NCBI GenBank assembly: GCA_017591395.1
Contig: WEDG01000355.1
Coordinates: 62,001-126,000 of the forward strand
Reading direction: 5' to 3'
From: Schistocephalus solidus
Lineage: Eukaryota; Platyhelminthes; Cestoda; Diphyllobothriidea; Diphyllobothriidae
Length of the DNA stretch: 64,000 nt
Positions within the stretch are counted from its first letter, which is position 1, and each line of letters starts with the position of its first letter. The notes below the pieces were generated by a model, which worked only from the letters and a program-made list of their open reading frames with translations, made no database searches and was not told the origin of the DNA. Shown here one piece after another: positions 10,506 to 20,759 of the stretch. The position numbers were made by a program, and so were the translations under genes.

Positions 10506-10744
10506 TTATAGTTCTAGAGATATGTTTGTGCTTGGATCTGGCGCGTCAGTACAATCTGTGTTTTTCAACTGATTGACGTGGCGCACCCAACTATCTGATC
10601 CGAATCGAATCTCGTAGACCACGTCAGTGCACTTCCGGTGAACACATACAGGCATCCACCTTTCCTGATTGTTCGTGTAGTACTTTGCCAGAACCGCCTC
10701 ACCCGGATGGAACAACCTTTGCTTTGCTCCATGGCGTCGGCTGA
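10506..10744 (-). pseudogene. Gypsy-2 integrase C-terminal domain fragment
   Basis: The minus-strand frame reads AKQRLFHPGEAVLAKYY, NNQERWMPVCV, VVYEIRFGSDSWVRHVNQLK, the SH3-like C-terminal domain of gypsy integrases, which binds DNA. It begins immediately where the LINE 3' end stops (about 10745). The zinc-binding and DDE core domains are absent from the window, so they were lost before or when the LINE arrived. Confidence 0.8.
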
Positions 10745-10782
10745 ATTGTCATCAATCTTTGGAATATACGGTGAACTAGGAA

Positions 10783-10874
10783 AGAATCAGTGAAAAAACT
10801 CCTACGGTTAAATCGGGGGTGGAGTTAGGTGAACCGCCAATTAAAAAAAACTACGAGAAAAAAACTGCTTCTCT
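10783..10874 (-). ncRNA. ENE-like U-rich internal-loop element, LINE-A1 3' UTR
   Basis: Read on the minus strand: AGAAGCAG, U7, CUCGUAG, a loop of about 50 nt, CCGUAGGAG, U6, CACUGAUUCU. The lower stem pairs eight of nine positions. The upper stem keeps five of six, with one mismatch. This is the most decayed of the five copies listed here. The name describes the fold only and no function has been shown. Confidence 0.45.
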
Positions 10875-11343
10875 AAAAAATTAATAGCTAGATTTGATGA
10901 GATTGGTACGATGCAATGGGATAGTACTGTGATGTTGCTGCCAACGTATGAGGGTTCGGAACGCCTCTTGTCGGGTGAGAGATAATATAACAGCCAGAGC
11001 TACAGTTTATAACCATCAGGGAGGTGAGAAAGGAGGAAATCATCGTAGACAACAGGGTCAACACGAATAGAGGAAAGAAGAGGTCACGAGATCATCACCG
11101 AGATGCGACCTAGCTGACTGCGTTGTCCACCAACAAGGTGGCGAAAACATCAGAACCCGCCACGATCATCAACAGATCCCGGAGACCATCATCAGAGTTG
11201 CAACAGCGGAGAAAAGCATCAAGGTTGTTAAGAGTTGGCAATTATAGTTGAAAAGGAGGGGACGAAAAAGCGACTGCGAAGATTGACTCTGCAGAGGATA
11301 ATTAAAACATATTAAGAAACCAATGTTTTATCAGGAAACTGCC
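10875..11343 (-). other. LINE-A1 3' untranslated region
   Basis: No coding frame. It matches, in reverse complement, the LINE-A3 3' UTR at 43553-43818 (GCGGGTTCTGATG, GCATCTCG.TGATGATCTCGT, TGTTGTCTACGATGA, TCTCACCTCC, TCTCACCCGACAAG, CATACGTTG.CAGCAACATCACA). Confidence 0.8.
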
Positions 11344-12877
11344 TCAAATACCAGGCAGACCCTTTTCAAAATCCAAAAGTTGGGAGTTTGGGAAGGAAAC
11401 AGACATTAAGGATTTTATATCTTCCGAAGTTAAATGTTTGCGTAATTTTGTTTTGAAAATAGCTAATTTAGATGACAACCTAATTTCGAGTGGAAGATTA
11501 TTCCAGATGAAAGTATGTTTAGAGGCAAAAAACTGAGAACGGTTAGTTGTGGAGCTAAGGGTTGGTGGAATGATCATGGAGGAATTACGAGTGGCATAAG
11601 GTCGATCTACCGGACAGAGAGCGTTAATTCGTAGGAGATTTGGACTAGATTTAACGCAAAACAGGAAGCAGAGACCGGCTTCGAGTCTTCTAACCCACGG
11701 AAATTTAACGTTTGCTAACTTAAATCTATCCGTATAAGAGATACTGGATCCAGGAAGAGAAAATAGTCTTCGAGTAAAAACTCTGAAGTTTTTCAATCTT
11801 ACTGCGGTCAGAGGCGTTCATCAGCCCAAAGAGGGGACAGCAGTGTTCTAGGATGGGAAGAACAAAAATGTGGTACAGTCTCAACTTTATTTCCTAAAGG
11901 AAGACATTATGTGATATAAAACCACATATCTGTGCAGCCTTTGCAGAAATTCGATCTGCATAAGGCGGCAACGCTAGCTTATTCGTGTAACTTAGACCTA
12001 AGTCTCTTATGGTTGATTTTATAAACACAACTATTGGCGGTGTCTTTAGAAAAAGAGTAAATGCACTTGAGATCATCAGCGTAAACGAAATTTTGTGAAT
12101 TTTTGAGTACATTTGAAATTTCGTTTATGTACAGAATGAAGAGGAGGGGGCATAGAACCGTGCCTTGACAAACGCCACTGGTGATCGGCTGAGGCGTCGA
12201 GTAGCTGTTACCTACTAAGATTTTCTGGCTGCGGTTAGTCAAGTCGGAACCAATGAAGTCAAGGAGAGGAGGCCTGATGCCGAGGGCTTCATGTTTCACT
12301 AGAAGACGTCTACGCGGTACCTTGTCAACGGCTTTGCTCAGGTCAAAGTAGATCACAACCACTGACTGCTGCTCATTACGAAGGGAAGTGACGAGGTTAA
12401 GAAAAGCTAAGTTACACACTTCGCATGATCTTCCAGGTAGAAAACCCTATTGCGAGTCGCTTAAAAGCTTATTTTTTAGGTAAAAGTCGAGAATTCAATT
12501 AAAAATAATTTTTCAAGAAGTTTTGCTAGAGCCGGGGTTTAGTGAACGCCTCGATAATTATTTACGTCCGAACGAGATCTCGACTTGAAGACAGGAAGAA
12601 TAATAAATGTCTTCCATGAGTCAGGAAAGAATCCGTTTAAAAGATAAACTGAGGATATATGGCTAAGCAATCGGGGAAAGCTCAGCACTCTCTTGATAAC
12701 TGAGTTTGGAATACCATCAGTCCCCGAAGATTGCGAGTATGTTAGACGAATTATTTGCTTACGACTTAAGTCTAAGGAGAAATCAATGGTGCTGATAACA
12801 TTGAATGAGGATGGCTGAAACGTCGGAACCGGTTCAGATTCCATCGTAAGATGATTTGCAAAGAACGCACTAAACAA
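11344..12877 (-). pseudogene. LINE-A1 reverse transcriptase and C-terminal region
   Basis: 12877-12539 carries the RT entry (SGTDGIPNSVIK, NGFFPDSWKTFIILPVFKS, NNYRG). 12419-11979 carries YFDLSKAVDKVPRRRLL (motif A), the SGVCQGTVLCPLLFILYIN block and the catalytic YADD box, which is intact. 12112-11894 gives DLGLSYTNKLALPPYADRI. 11796-11344 gives the conserved LINE tail (FPWVRRLEAGLCFLF, FIWNNLPLEIRLSSKLAIFKTKL). Frames change at least three times and a stop follows NNYRG. The RT chemistry residues survive but the polypeptide does not. Confidence 0.8.
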
Positions 12878-13168
12878 TTCTGCCTTGTCAGCGTTTTCAT
12901 TTAGTAATGGAGGAATTTCATAACCTCGTTTAGAGGAGGATCGTCGACGGAACAGTTAAGCAACAGATTTTGCATAGTTTGCTCGCTGAGTGCGCAAGAT
13001 TCCATCTGTCTGTCCCGTGCAAGACGAATCTTAGAGGCTAATTTTAAAAATCTCTGCGATCCTTAGATGCACAGATAACGAAATAGCAGATTGATCTTTT
13101 AACTGCGTCCTCAATTTCTTTAGTCTTAGCAAAAGAAAGTGAGTAACGGTGGATTCCGAAGCGTAGAG

Positions 13169-14210
13169 CTAGACAATTTTGGTTGGCACAAATTCCAGGA
13201 TGTTATTTGAAACGAATGCCATGAAGTCATAAAGACTTGCTGTGCCCTTCATGGAAGAGAGATGCTGCCAGTCAAATGAGTCCAAAAAGTTATTAATTAA
13301 GCTCATATCTGCGAGGTCAAAAGCATGATAGGTACGAACAGCACTAGCCTTTTTCGAAGAGACAATCAGAAGGCAACAGTGTATGGTCACTTTGGAAGAG
13401 GTCCTGCTTAAAATCAACGAAGAGGGAAGCAATGTCGTTTATGAAAATCAGGTCTTAAATATGCTTGTCTCTCGTTGAAGAATGAAGTAGCTGTGACCAA
13501 TCAGAACAATTAATGGTATCTAGGACAGGCTGAGATCTGGATGGACAAAAGTTTGAAATCCAGTCAATTTCAGGAAAATGAAAATCCCCAGCGATTATTT
13601 TAATGTTAAAATTGGACTCCGAAACCAATTTAAAAATTTCACAAAGTTTTGCATCATCATCAGATGATGAATAAGGCGGGTTGTAAATGCATCCGAAAAT
13701 CGCCTTTTGCCGGGGCGACAGGATAATAGATGCAAAGCAGTAATTACCAGAGAAAGACGTGGCAACTAGATCAAACGGGAAGTGCTTAAATGAAGCTTTA
13801 AAGTAGAGAATACAACCACCACCACGCTTAATAATGCGGTCTTGACGGTAGAGATCATACTGGTCTATGACAAGCAAAGTGTCAGAAATTAAGGGATGGA
13901 TCCAAGATTCAGTTAAATATAAAACATCGGGCATTAACTCGAAAGCAATGGCTCTCAGTTGGGCCATCTTATTTATAACAGATCTAGCATAAGGTAGTAT
14001 AACATCTAGGGTAGATCGAGTATCTAAACTAGGGTTATCGTCATTTATAAAAAAAAATTGGAGGTGAATAATTAAGTTGGAAGTTATTGTGGTTTGCAGT
14101 GTAACTGTCAATTGCGCCATAGCTATTGGTATAAGGAACGTCGGTAGCAAAAGGCTGAGAGGGATATCTAAAAGGGGTATGAATATAACTTTCCGGTATC
14201 GAACCACCAT
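13169..14210 (-). pseudogene. LINE-A1 endonuclease domain
   Basis: 14210-13455 reads ARSVINKMAQLRAIAFELMPDVLYLTESW, RQDRIIKRGGGCILYFK, IFGCIYNPPYS and IAGDFHFPEIDW, followed after a stop by DLIFIN, and by SDHT-like sequence in 13432-13169. This is the order of an apurinic-type endonuclease in CR1-like elements (N-terminus, E motif in TESW, RGGG, GDFN, SDH). GDFN has become GDFH. Stops break the frame. Confidence 0.75.
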
Positions 14211-14451
14211 AGTGGTTAAGACCGGACTATGCCTATTGGTAGTTAAACGAAATGGGAGAAGTTAGATGGAATATAGAGGATGGTGGGAGAGGGCAAGCAG
14301 CTATAAGAATGAAGTGCTGAGAAGTCGGGTCTAGTATATCGGTTAGCATGTTTAGGGTTATTTGCCTGTTGGAGAGGCTGGGATAGTCTTTGAGAAGGCA
14401 GTATGCGATTAGTTAGAACTGCGCTACCTTGCTTTTCAGTTTGGGTTGGAT

Positions 14452-15600
14452 CTACGTCCTTTGGACAACCTGCCTTCGGTGATATAATTGGGGGTATAAG
14501 ATGACCCGCGGGGTTATGGGAAGAGCTAGTTTGTGGAGGGTTAAATAAGTTGTCTTTAAATTGAGATGACAGCGGATTTTTATTTGACGCACGTTATTTA
14601 TACGTAGTGGTTCGGGAAATTTCACGGAGAGGCCTGGAGAACGGCGTTCAAGAGGAGAAGCTGTCGGTCTAAGTGCTTTAGACGGGTTAGACGGTATAAA
14701 TGCTTTAGACTGGATTGCAGACATTACAGGTGGGCTAAAAGCATTGGAAATTTCATTAATTGGCATTTGCGGAAACGAAGTAGAAGGCGGAGTGGAGAGG
14801 CTGACCGAACTGGACATCTGAGGAGATTAATTAACCGGTGCATTGAGTTTAGTGGAAATACGACCAGACTTTTGAATATCGGGTTGAGAAGTTGATGACA
14901 AGAAAGACCTATTTCTTCGCTCCATTGGTGTAAGATCTCTACAAAGGAAACATTTTTCCATTTCCAAATAACGAGAAGTGCGACCTCGTTGAGCGAAGAG
15001 TGAGTCCACTTCAATTGTTGAAAACAATTTAACTAAGATAGGAGGATTCTTGCTATGCGAAGAGAGGCATTTTGTTTCCACTATTTTGTAGTTGAAACCA
15101 CCCGAGTACAAAAAGACCATGGCAACGTCAACTGGGCGTCTTTGTATGTGGCATTTTTAAGGAGAAAATTAAGATAACGTTTCTGTCTGTCCAAAGTCTA
15201 ACTGGCGACCAAGTGAACAAGCGAGTCGAGACGTCTGCAATCCTGAGAGGGAACATCAGATATGTTACCATCGAACAGATTACCGAGTAAAAATAAAATA
15301 GATCCAAAATTCATCATGAAGTCATTGCAGTTCTGTAAAGCGGACAGATCTAGCTGTTTAGCTTTAACTCTGGGTTGCATATTTGAATGAATGTTGAGAC
15401 TACTAGGTGGAAGCAAGCAAAGTTTGGGTCCAGAGGCAGGTAGTTTAAGACAAGTTGAGGTTGTTGGTTTCATCTTTCGTCGAAAATATGAGTGCAATCT
15501 ACGCAGGATACGCAGGGTAAAAATAAATTTATGCTGATATAAATTTCCAACTGGTTGATATGTCGACAATAAAAATGGTAACTGCAAACAACTGATTGTT
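14452..15600 (-). pseudogene. LINE-A1 ORF1-like region
   Basis: Several short overlapping minus frames (15587-15198, 15120-14827, 15014-14724, 14817-14452) lie upstream of the endonuclease, where a LINE ORF1 is expected. 15120-14827 contains Cys-rich KCFLCRDLTPMERRNRS, and 14817-14452 is Ser/Pro-rich. I do not recognise an RRM or PHD domain, so the call rests on position. Confidence 0.35.
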
Positions 15601-15829
15601 GGAAATTGATGAGGTGTTTAAAAACTCCACTTAACTTCTATGTTCGTGCTTTATAATTCTACTTTTGTACGTGGATTTATAAGGACGGCAAGTGAGGCTA
15701 CGTCGCGTGAAGCAGTGTGAGACTGCATATTTCCACCTATTGTAGAATACAACAACCACAGGTATATGTCGTTTTTAAAGGTTAGAAATACAAAAAACAT
15801 ACAACACTTTAGCCAATAAATATGATTGT

Positions 15830-17303
15830 GTCCTCAGGCTCGTTAGTCCGCGATTTAATTAAGCACCAGAGTGCGTCTGCCTGGCCTATGTTTGTTGTAG
15901 ACTGATACTGGATGTCGAAGTCGTAGCCTAGCGACATAGTAGCCTATCGCTGAAGACGGTTTGCCGAGTAAACAGGAATGCTGTTTTTCGAGCCGAAAAT
16001 TGCAAGAAGTGGCTTATGGTCCGTTAGAAGGGTGAAGTGGCGGCCATAAAGCTTCTTATGAAACTTCTTCATGGTGAAGATGATAGCCAAGGCCTCCTTC
16101 TCGATCTCTTCGTAGTTGCGTTCCACAGAAGTTGGTGACCTTGCTGCATGCCAAATAGCCTTTTGGGTGTTGTCGAGGAAGATGTGTGAAATTACGATGC
16201 CAATTCTATAGGTGGAGGCATCCGCTGCAGAGACAATCTTCGAATCTGGGTAAGAGTGTGTGAGCAGCAAGTCAGAGCTCATCATTGTTTTCAATCCTTC
16301 ACAGGCTTGTTGAAATTCTCGAGACCAATCCCATTTGACATCTTTCTTGAGTTCATTCATCGGATGACGTAGGCAGTGCATTTCCGGAAAGAACGAGCTG
16401 CGGTGACTCATCAGACCCGAGAAAGAGCGTAAGGAATTTACATCCTTTGGTCGTGGCATCTGCTTGATTGCGTTAGTGTTATCCGGGTCTAGGTGACGAC
16501 CTTCTTGGTTGATTATGAACCCGAGATACTTCACAGAAGGCATTAAATAATTGCATTTGTCCAGATGCAGACGGAAGACATAGTCCTGAATTCGGCTGAG
16601 GACTGTCTCCAGGCGCTGCAACAATTCATCTGAATTTGAGCCAGTGACGATGATATCGTGCAGATAGGCAGCGGTTCCTTCAGTGCCCATCAGCATGGTA
16701 TCCGCGGGTTGCTGGAAGATGGCGGGCACAGTCTTAACACCAAATGGCAAGTGGGTGAACTGGAACAAGCCACGATAAGTGCTAATAGTCAGAAGCTCCC
16801 GAGATTCTTCATCTACCTCGATTTGGAGGTAGGCATCAGATAGACAAAGTTTGGCGAAACAAGTTCCACCATTTACCTCAGAAAAAAGATCTTCCGGCAC
16901 CGGTAGGGGATACTGATGTGTGTCCAGGGCGGCATTGAGACCGGTAGAGAAATCAGCACAGATTCGAATTTTGCCGGTAGCCTTCTTGACGGCCACAGTT
17001 GGCGCGGCCCATGCGGAGTAACTTAATGGCTGAAGCACACCAACTTGCTGCAGGCGCTCAAGTTCTTGGTTGACTTCTGTAAGTGCGGCATAAGGTGCTG
17101 GTCGTTTCGATCGGAACACAGGTTTTGCATTCGGTTGAAGACGTAAAATGACCTTCATCTTGATGCAGCAACCAAGGCCGTCTTGGAAAACTGAGGCAAA
17201 TTTTTCCTGCAGAGTAGACATCAGCTTTGCAGTCAGCTGATTCAACTTGAATAGGCCCGGCCAAGATTACTGCAAACCTATTGCAAACATGGTTAAGTGG
17301 CAA
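15830..17303 (-). pseudogene. Gypsy-2 reverse transcriptase and RNase H; catalytic residues lost
   Basis: A 433-codon open frame (17245-15944) covers RT and RNase H of a K02A2.6-like gypsy: KPVFRSKRPAPYAAL, RLQQVGVLQPLSYSAWAAPTV, GKIRICADFSTGLN, HQYPLPVPEDLF, FTHLPFGVKTVPAIFQQ, then RNase H YEEIEKEALAIIFTMKKFHKKL and LLTDHKPLLAIFG. Motif A reads KLCLSDAYLQ (family KLDLSDAYLQ) and motif C reads YLHD (family YLDD), so two of three catalytic aspartates are replaced. A TAG replaces the Trp of LQRWA at about 15944, after which the frame continues to about 15830. The long open frame is deceptive, because this enzyme is dead. Confidence 0.9.
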
Positions 17304-17323
17304 TTCCAGAAGACCGAGTTTAT

Positions 17324-17640
17324 CTATTCAGTCAAGGCCAAGTAAGTTAAGATTCGGGTGGTTACTGAGGAAGCATGTCCATTGAATTGAATGCCATCAA
17401 AAGAAGTATTACATTCAAGTTCACTCGTGAGGCGGAGAATACCTCCAGAAACATTCAGTGCCTTCTCGTTCAATGTGATCATCGGAGGCCGTCCAACCAT
17501 GTGCCAAGTACGCTTTGAGATGAGTGTGATGCCTGAGGCCATATCGAGCTGGAGGCGTACTGGTTTGTCATTGATAATAACCGTAACGTACTTTCTCCGT
17601 GCCTCAAACTCAGTCTTGAAGGTAGCCAAAATGGAGTAAG
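17324..17640 (-). pseudogene. Gypsy-2 aspartic protease
   Basis: The 101-codon frame begins MATFKTEFEARRKYVTVIIN, then PVRLQLDMASGITLISKRTW, GRPPMITL and FDGIQFNG. The active-site triad, normally DTAS or DTGS in this lineage, is DMAS, and the aspartate itself remains. It lies between the gag zinc knuckles and the RT, as expected in gag-pol. Frames on both sides are interrupted. Confidence 0.75.
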
Positions 17641-17739
17641 ACTTTGGACCAAAATTGGATGAAGGCCGTTTGGGCCGCCTCGTCGTCCTATTGTATATCC
17701 TGGATTTGGAGGTTCAGTCTGCCGGACAATGATCTTCCT

Positions 17740-18611
17740 TTTGACCTCGCTTGTGGCATTTCTGACAAACGCGCTTTTTAAATTGACAGAAGCGAACGAA
17801 GTGCCAAGCATCACATTGCCAACATGCTGTTGGTGGTTTACGGGTGATTTAATGCTGGGGTTTATGTGGTGACATCGACTTAGTGTGGGTGACAGCATAA
17901 ACGCTAGTGGCGGTAAGTAAGGAACTGGGTTGCTCCACAATGGTCGAATCAGGCTTAAGATTCTTTAACCTCTGACATTCGGCAGTCACTGTCTGTACGG
18001 TGGTGTCGAGGTCCTGTTCAATTTTGCTGAGCAGATGGGTTCTTATTTCAGCATCGCGGAGTGACTGAAGAGCGCACACGAGGATGGGGCACTTAATTTG
18101 ATCTTCTGGCTTCGTTCGCAGCTTGAACGTTTCACATTCGTGGTTGAAAATACTGGCGAGCGTCAGAAAATCGACTGTATCATTATTCATTAGTTTGAGG
18201 CACTAGTATCGAATATTGAACATTGATGACTTCTTCCCGAAGATCTCTGAACGAACGTGAAAATCACCAGGGTTCTTCGGCAGGAGCACGTCAATGTACC
18301 GCCCAATTTGCGTAATAATAAGCGCACCTTCCATGCATCATCGGCTTTGGCAAATTCAACGCGGAAAATATCTTCCCAACGCTTAAACCCAGACATCGAA
18401 AGTCACACCCGAATCGGGATCATAAGTAAATTCTTCGATGCAAGCAGCAACTGCGTCCGCTGACGTGGACTGTTTCCCCAGAGGATTTTGGATCAGGAAA
18501 ATGCAAACTGAATTGTTGCATCATGGGTTCCATCATCTTCAAGTCGGCTGCCTCGAACTGAGCCTGTTGTTGCTGCAGGATAGACATTAATTATTCCGCA
18601 GAACTAGACAT
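17740..18611 (-). pseudogene. Gypsy-2 Gag with two zinc knuckles
   Basis: Translation from the ATG at 18611 gives MSSSAE, a stop, then LMSILQQQQAQFEAADLKMMEPMM. 18396-18190 gives FKRWEDIFRVEFAKADDAWKVRLLLRKLGG, typical of this Gag, and 18190-17849 gives FNHECETFKLRTKPEDQIKCPI and LLSKIEQDLDTTVQTVTAECQRL. Downstream are the knuckles CWQCDAWHFVRFC (C-x2-C-x3-H-x4-C, intact) and CQKCHKRGQKEDHC, whose His has become Gln. Frameshifts break the protein. The start is chosen because it is the first ATG inside the 5' LTR. Confidence 0.8.
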
Positions 18612-18632
18612 AGTGAATTCTGCATCGCCAGC

Positions 18633-18931
18633 TGTTATGATCTTGCCACAAGCCTTGCTAGTCACCCGTCAAACAACGCATCGACCGAAATCCCCAAAGG
18701 AGAACTGAACAGCAAGAGTGGAAGCATGGAAGTGTATTGCCATATGCTAAGAGCGATATTTAAGGTAAAAAAGAACGTACGAGTGTGTTCAAAGGTCGGA
18801 TGGCGATCGGACCAATCAACTAGTGGTCCTCAGTGGGTAGCATCCCGACCGGTTTTAAGACTCATCCCTGTCGACAGCTCACGCGCGAACATCGCACGCA
18901 CGCTATAGTGATAGTGCAGCGTGGGAAGATC
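18633..18931 (-). repeat. Gypsy-2 5' LTR, first piece
   Basis: Starts TGTTATGATCTTGCCAC on the plus strand and matches 10006-10304. It is interrupted after GCAGCGTGGGAA by gypsy-3. The last 51 bp of this LTR are at 24873-24923. On the element strand the LTR is followed by GCTGGCGATGCAG, a plausible primer-binding site (TGGCGATGCAG) two bases from the LTR. Confidence 0.85.
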
Positions 18932-19152
18932 TGCTGTAGACTTGAAAGACGATAACTTATCCTAAATCATTAATATAAGGCAAGACAGAGTTTATACAAG
19001 ATTTAATGATTGAGAGTCAAACGACCCTGGCAAACAAGCACATGCTCCCCGCGTTAGGGCTTAGTCGGTCGTTCCCGTTCAGTAAAACAAAAAATCAGTT
19101 AACGAAGTATAAACATTTAGTTGAAGGTGAAGCAGTCTGACACCTCGGCACA
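18932..19152 (-). repeat. Gypsy-3 3' LTR
   Basis: About 221 bp, plus-strand TGCTGTAGAC to CCTCGGCACA. It shares AAATCATTAATATAAGGCAAGAC, GCAAACAAGCACATGCTCC and TTCCCGTTCAGTAAAAC with the 5' LTR. On the element strand it is preceded by the purine-rich GGAAGGGGGTAC (19164-19153), a likely polypurine tract. Confidence 0.85.
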
Positions 19153-19164
19153 GTACCCCCTTCC

Positions 19165-20193
19165 GAGACGAGGGTGTGGCGTGAAACGACGCCGAACGAT
19201 GTGTACCAGTCTAAAAGAAGTGAGTGAGTAACCGATCAGGAAAATGAACGTGCCAACTACTGCTGGGGATATATACAGGTTGCACGGCAGAAGAGTGGTT
19301 ATGCCTCGTGGATGGAGTATTGGAGTTGGATGTGGTGGCAGTTTATGATACCGGACATGGGGGAGGAGGGAATATGCGGACGGAGGGATAGAGGGTTGGA
19401 CAGGTGGTGGACCAGAGGGTAGGGAACCACAGGGCTCGTACGGCGGAGTGTCCGGTTGAGTGTCCGGGACAGCAGCTTTGAGGTGGTCCAAGCTCATGAC
19501 CTCCTCGCGAGTTCAGAAATGGATGCGAAAGGTCTTCGTCTCTCGAGAGATGCTCCGGAATGGACCATCATAGGGCGGTTTCAACGGCAGATGGACCCGA
19601 TAACATCAGAGATAGTCGTGAGAGCAGGTCACCAAGTTTTTCTCAATATAAGACCCGGAGACGCAGGACCTGGGCGGAACCGGGGAAAGCATCCGCATAA
19701 ACTGCCGGAGGCGGTGCAGAAAGTTGGTAGGATCATCGACCGCACGTTGAGGGGTTGGCGAGATCATCTCACCAAGAAGTTGGACAGTGGCGTCGGAAAC
19801 CATTTCAGCGGCGGAACAGTAAAGATCCGACTTGAGAGCGGAGCGGGTTCCCAACAGGAACCAGGGAAGATGGTCCGTTTAGTTCTCTGGATTATCCGCG
19901 GCGCGTAGGGAGGCTTTCAGCTGGCGGTAAAACCGCTCGAAAATCCCGTTGGCGGCCGGGTGGTAGGCTGTTGTGAGAATGCGTGTACACCCTAAAAAGC
20001 AGAGGAAAGACTGGAAGATGTTAGATTGAAATTGGGCATTGCGGCCAAACGCACTAGTGGACGGGGCACTGAAAACGGCAACCCAGCGACTGAGGAAGGC
20101 CTTGACTACCGTTGAGGCAGCGACAACAGGCAGAGGAATAGCTTCCGGCCACCGGGTGAATCGATCCACACAAGTGAGGAGATAAGAACAACC
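19165..20193 (-). pseudogene. Gypsy-3 integrase, second part and tail
   Basis: 20169-19879 gives MDRFTRWPEAIPLPVVAASTVVKAF, AVFSAPSTSAFGRNAQFQSN and AYHPAANGIFERFYRQLKASLRAADNPEN. The second catalytic Asp (TTDRG in gypsy-1) is replaced in SAFGRN, while the catalytic Glu in FERF is kept. 19854-19606 continues (GTRSALKSDLYCSAAEMV, LLGEMISP). 19497-19117 is the Pro-rich C-terminal tail leading into the 3' LTR. The first part of the domain is at 22674-22937, separated by LINE-C1. Confidence 0.85.
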
Positions 20194-20343
20194 ATCAGTA
20201 TCAGTATCAGTATATTTGAGGGAGATGTAGGTGAGTCACCTTTGAATTCCCTATTTGTACATACGAGTTGTGGTATCAAAAAAAATAGTATCTCGATATG
20301 TTGGCGAGGCCAACATAGTGGAACAAAAGTTGAAAAAAAGAGC

Positions 20344-20388
20344 AGACAGTGAAAAACTCCCGGTGATATTTAGGAGAAAAAAACTGTC
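20344..20388 (-). ncRNA. ENE-like U-rich internal-loop element, LINE-C1 3' UTR
   Basis: The most compact copy, 45 nt on the minus strand: GACAG, U7, CUCCUAAAUAUCACCGGGAG hairpin, U5, CACUGUC. The lower stem GACAGU/ACUGUC is perfect and differs in sequence from the lower stems of the other copies. The upper stem CUCC/GGAG is short. Confidence 0.55.
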
Positions 20389-20759
20389 GCCCTTGGGAGG
20401 GGGTCCAACGGGGGGCATTTCGGAGGTCACATGATGCTCCATTGCTGATTGCAGCGTCCGTTGAGGGATTTCAAAGGCTGAAATAGATGTCCAGATCATC
20501 CTCGGTCCATTGCGGTTCGAACCAGGGGATAACGTTCATACACCTCATGGACGACGGACGCCAGGTCCAGCTGATGCGAATACTCACGGTGTCACCAAGG
20601 TGTGTAAATAAGTTAAGCATCGAAGACCTCGAGGACCCCAGCATGGGAATAATGGGAGAATGCAAGCCCTCGAACGAAAATAACAAACAAGGAAATGTTA
20701 CTCAAATATAACTAGTAGTATCATTAATGCCTTACTTTCTGACGTCACACTTGCAGCTT
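20389..20759 (-). other. LINE-C1 3' untranslated region
   Basis: No supportable frame is present. The plus-strand frame 20487-20711 has no family motifs. Sequence near 20240 (CTTTGAATTCCCTATT) recurs at 38190 next to another LINE-C type RT scrap, which supports this being shared 3' UTR. Confidence 0.6.

Larger units (their letters stand above)
10745..15800 (-). mobile_element. LINE-A1, CR1-like non-LTR retrotransposon inside gypsy-2
   Basis: A long minus-strand LINE with recognisable ORF1-like region (about 15587-14452), endonuclease (14210-13169), RT (12877-11979), C-terminal region (11796-11344) and a 3' UTR to 10745. Relatives are at 42310-43545 and 43553-44125. It sits between the gypsy-2 RNase H end (near 15800) and the integrase C-terminal scrap (10744). 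The exact 5' limit is uncertain because the leader is unrecognised. Multiple stops and frame changes make it inactive. Confidence 0.8.
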
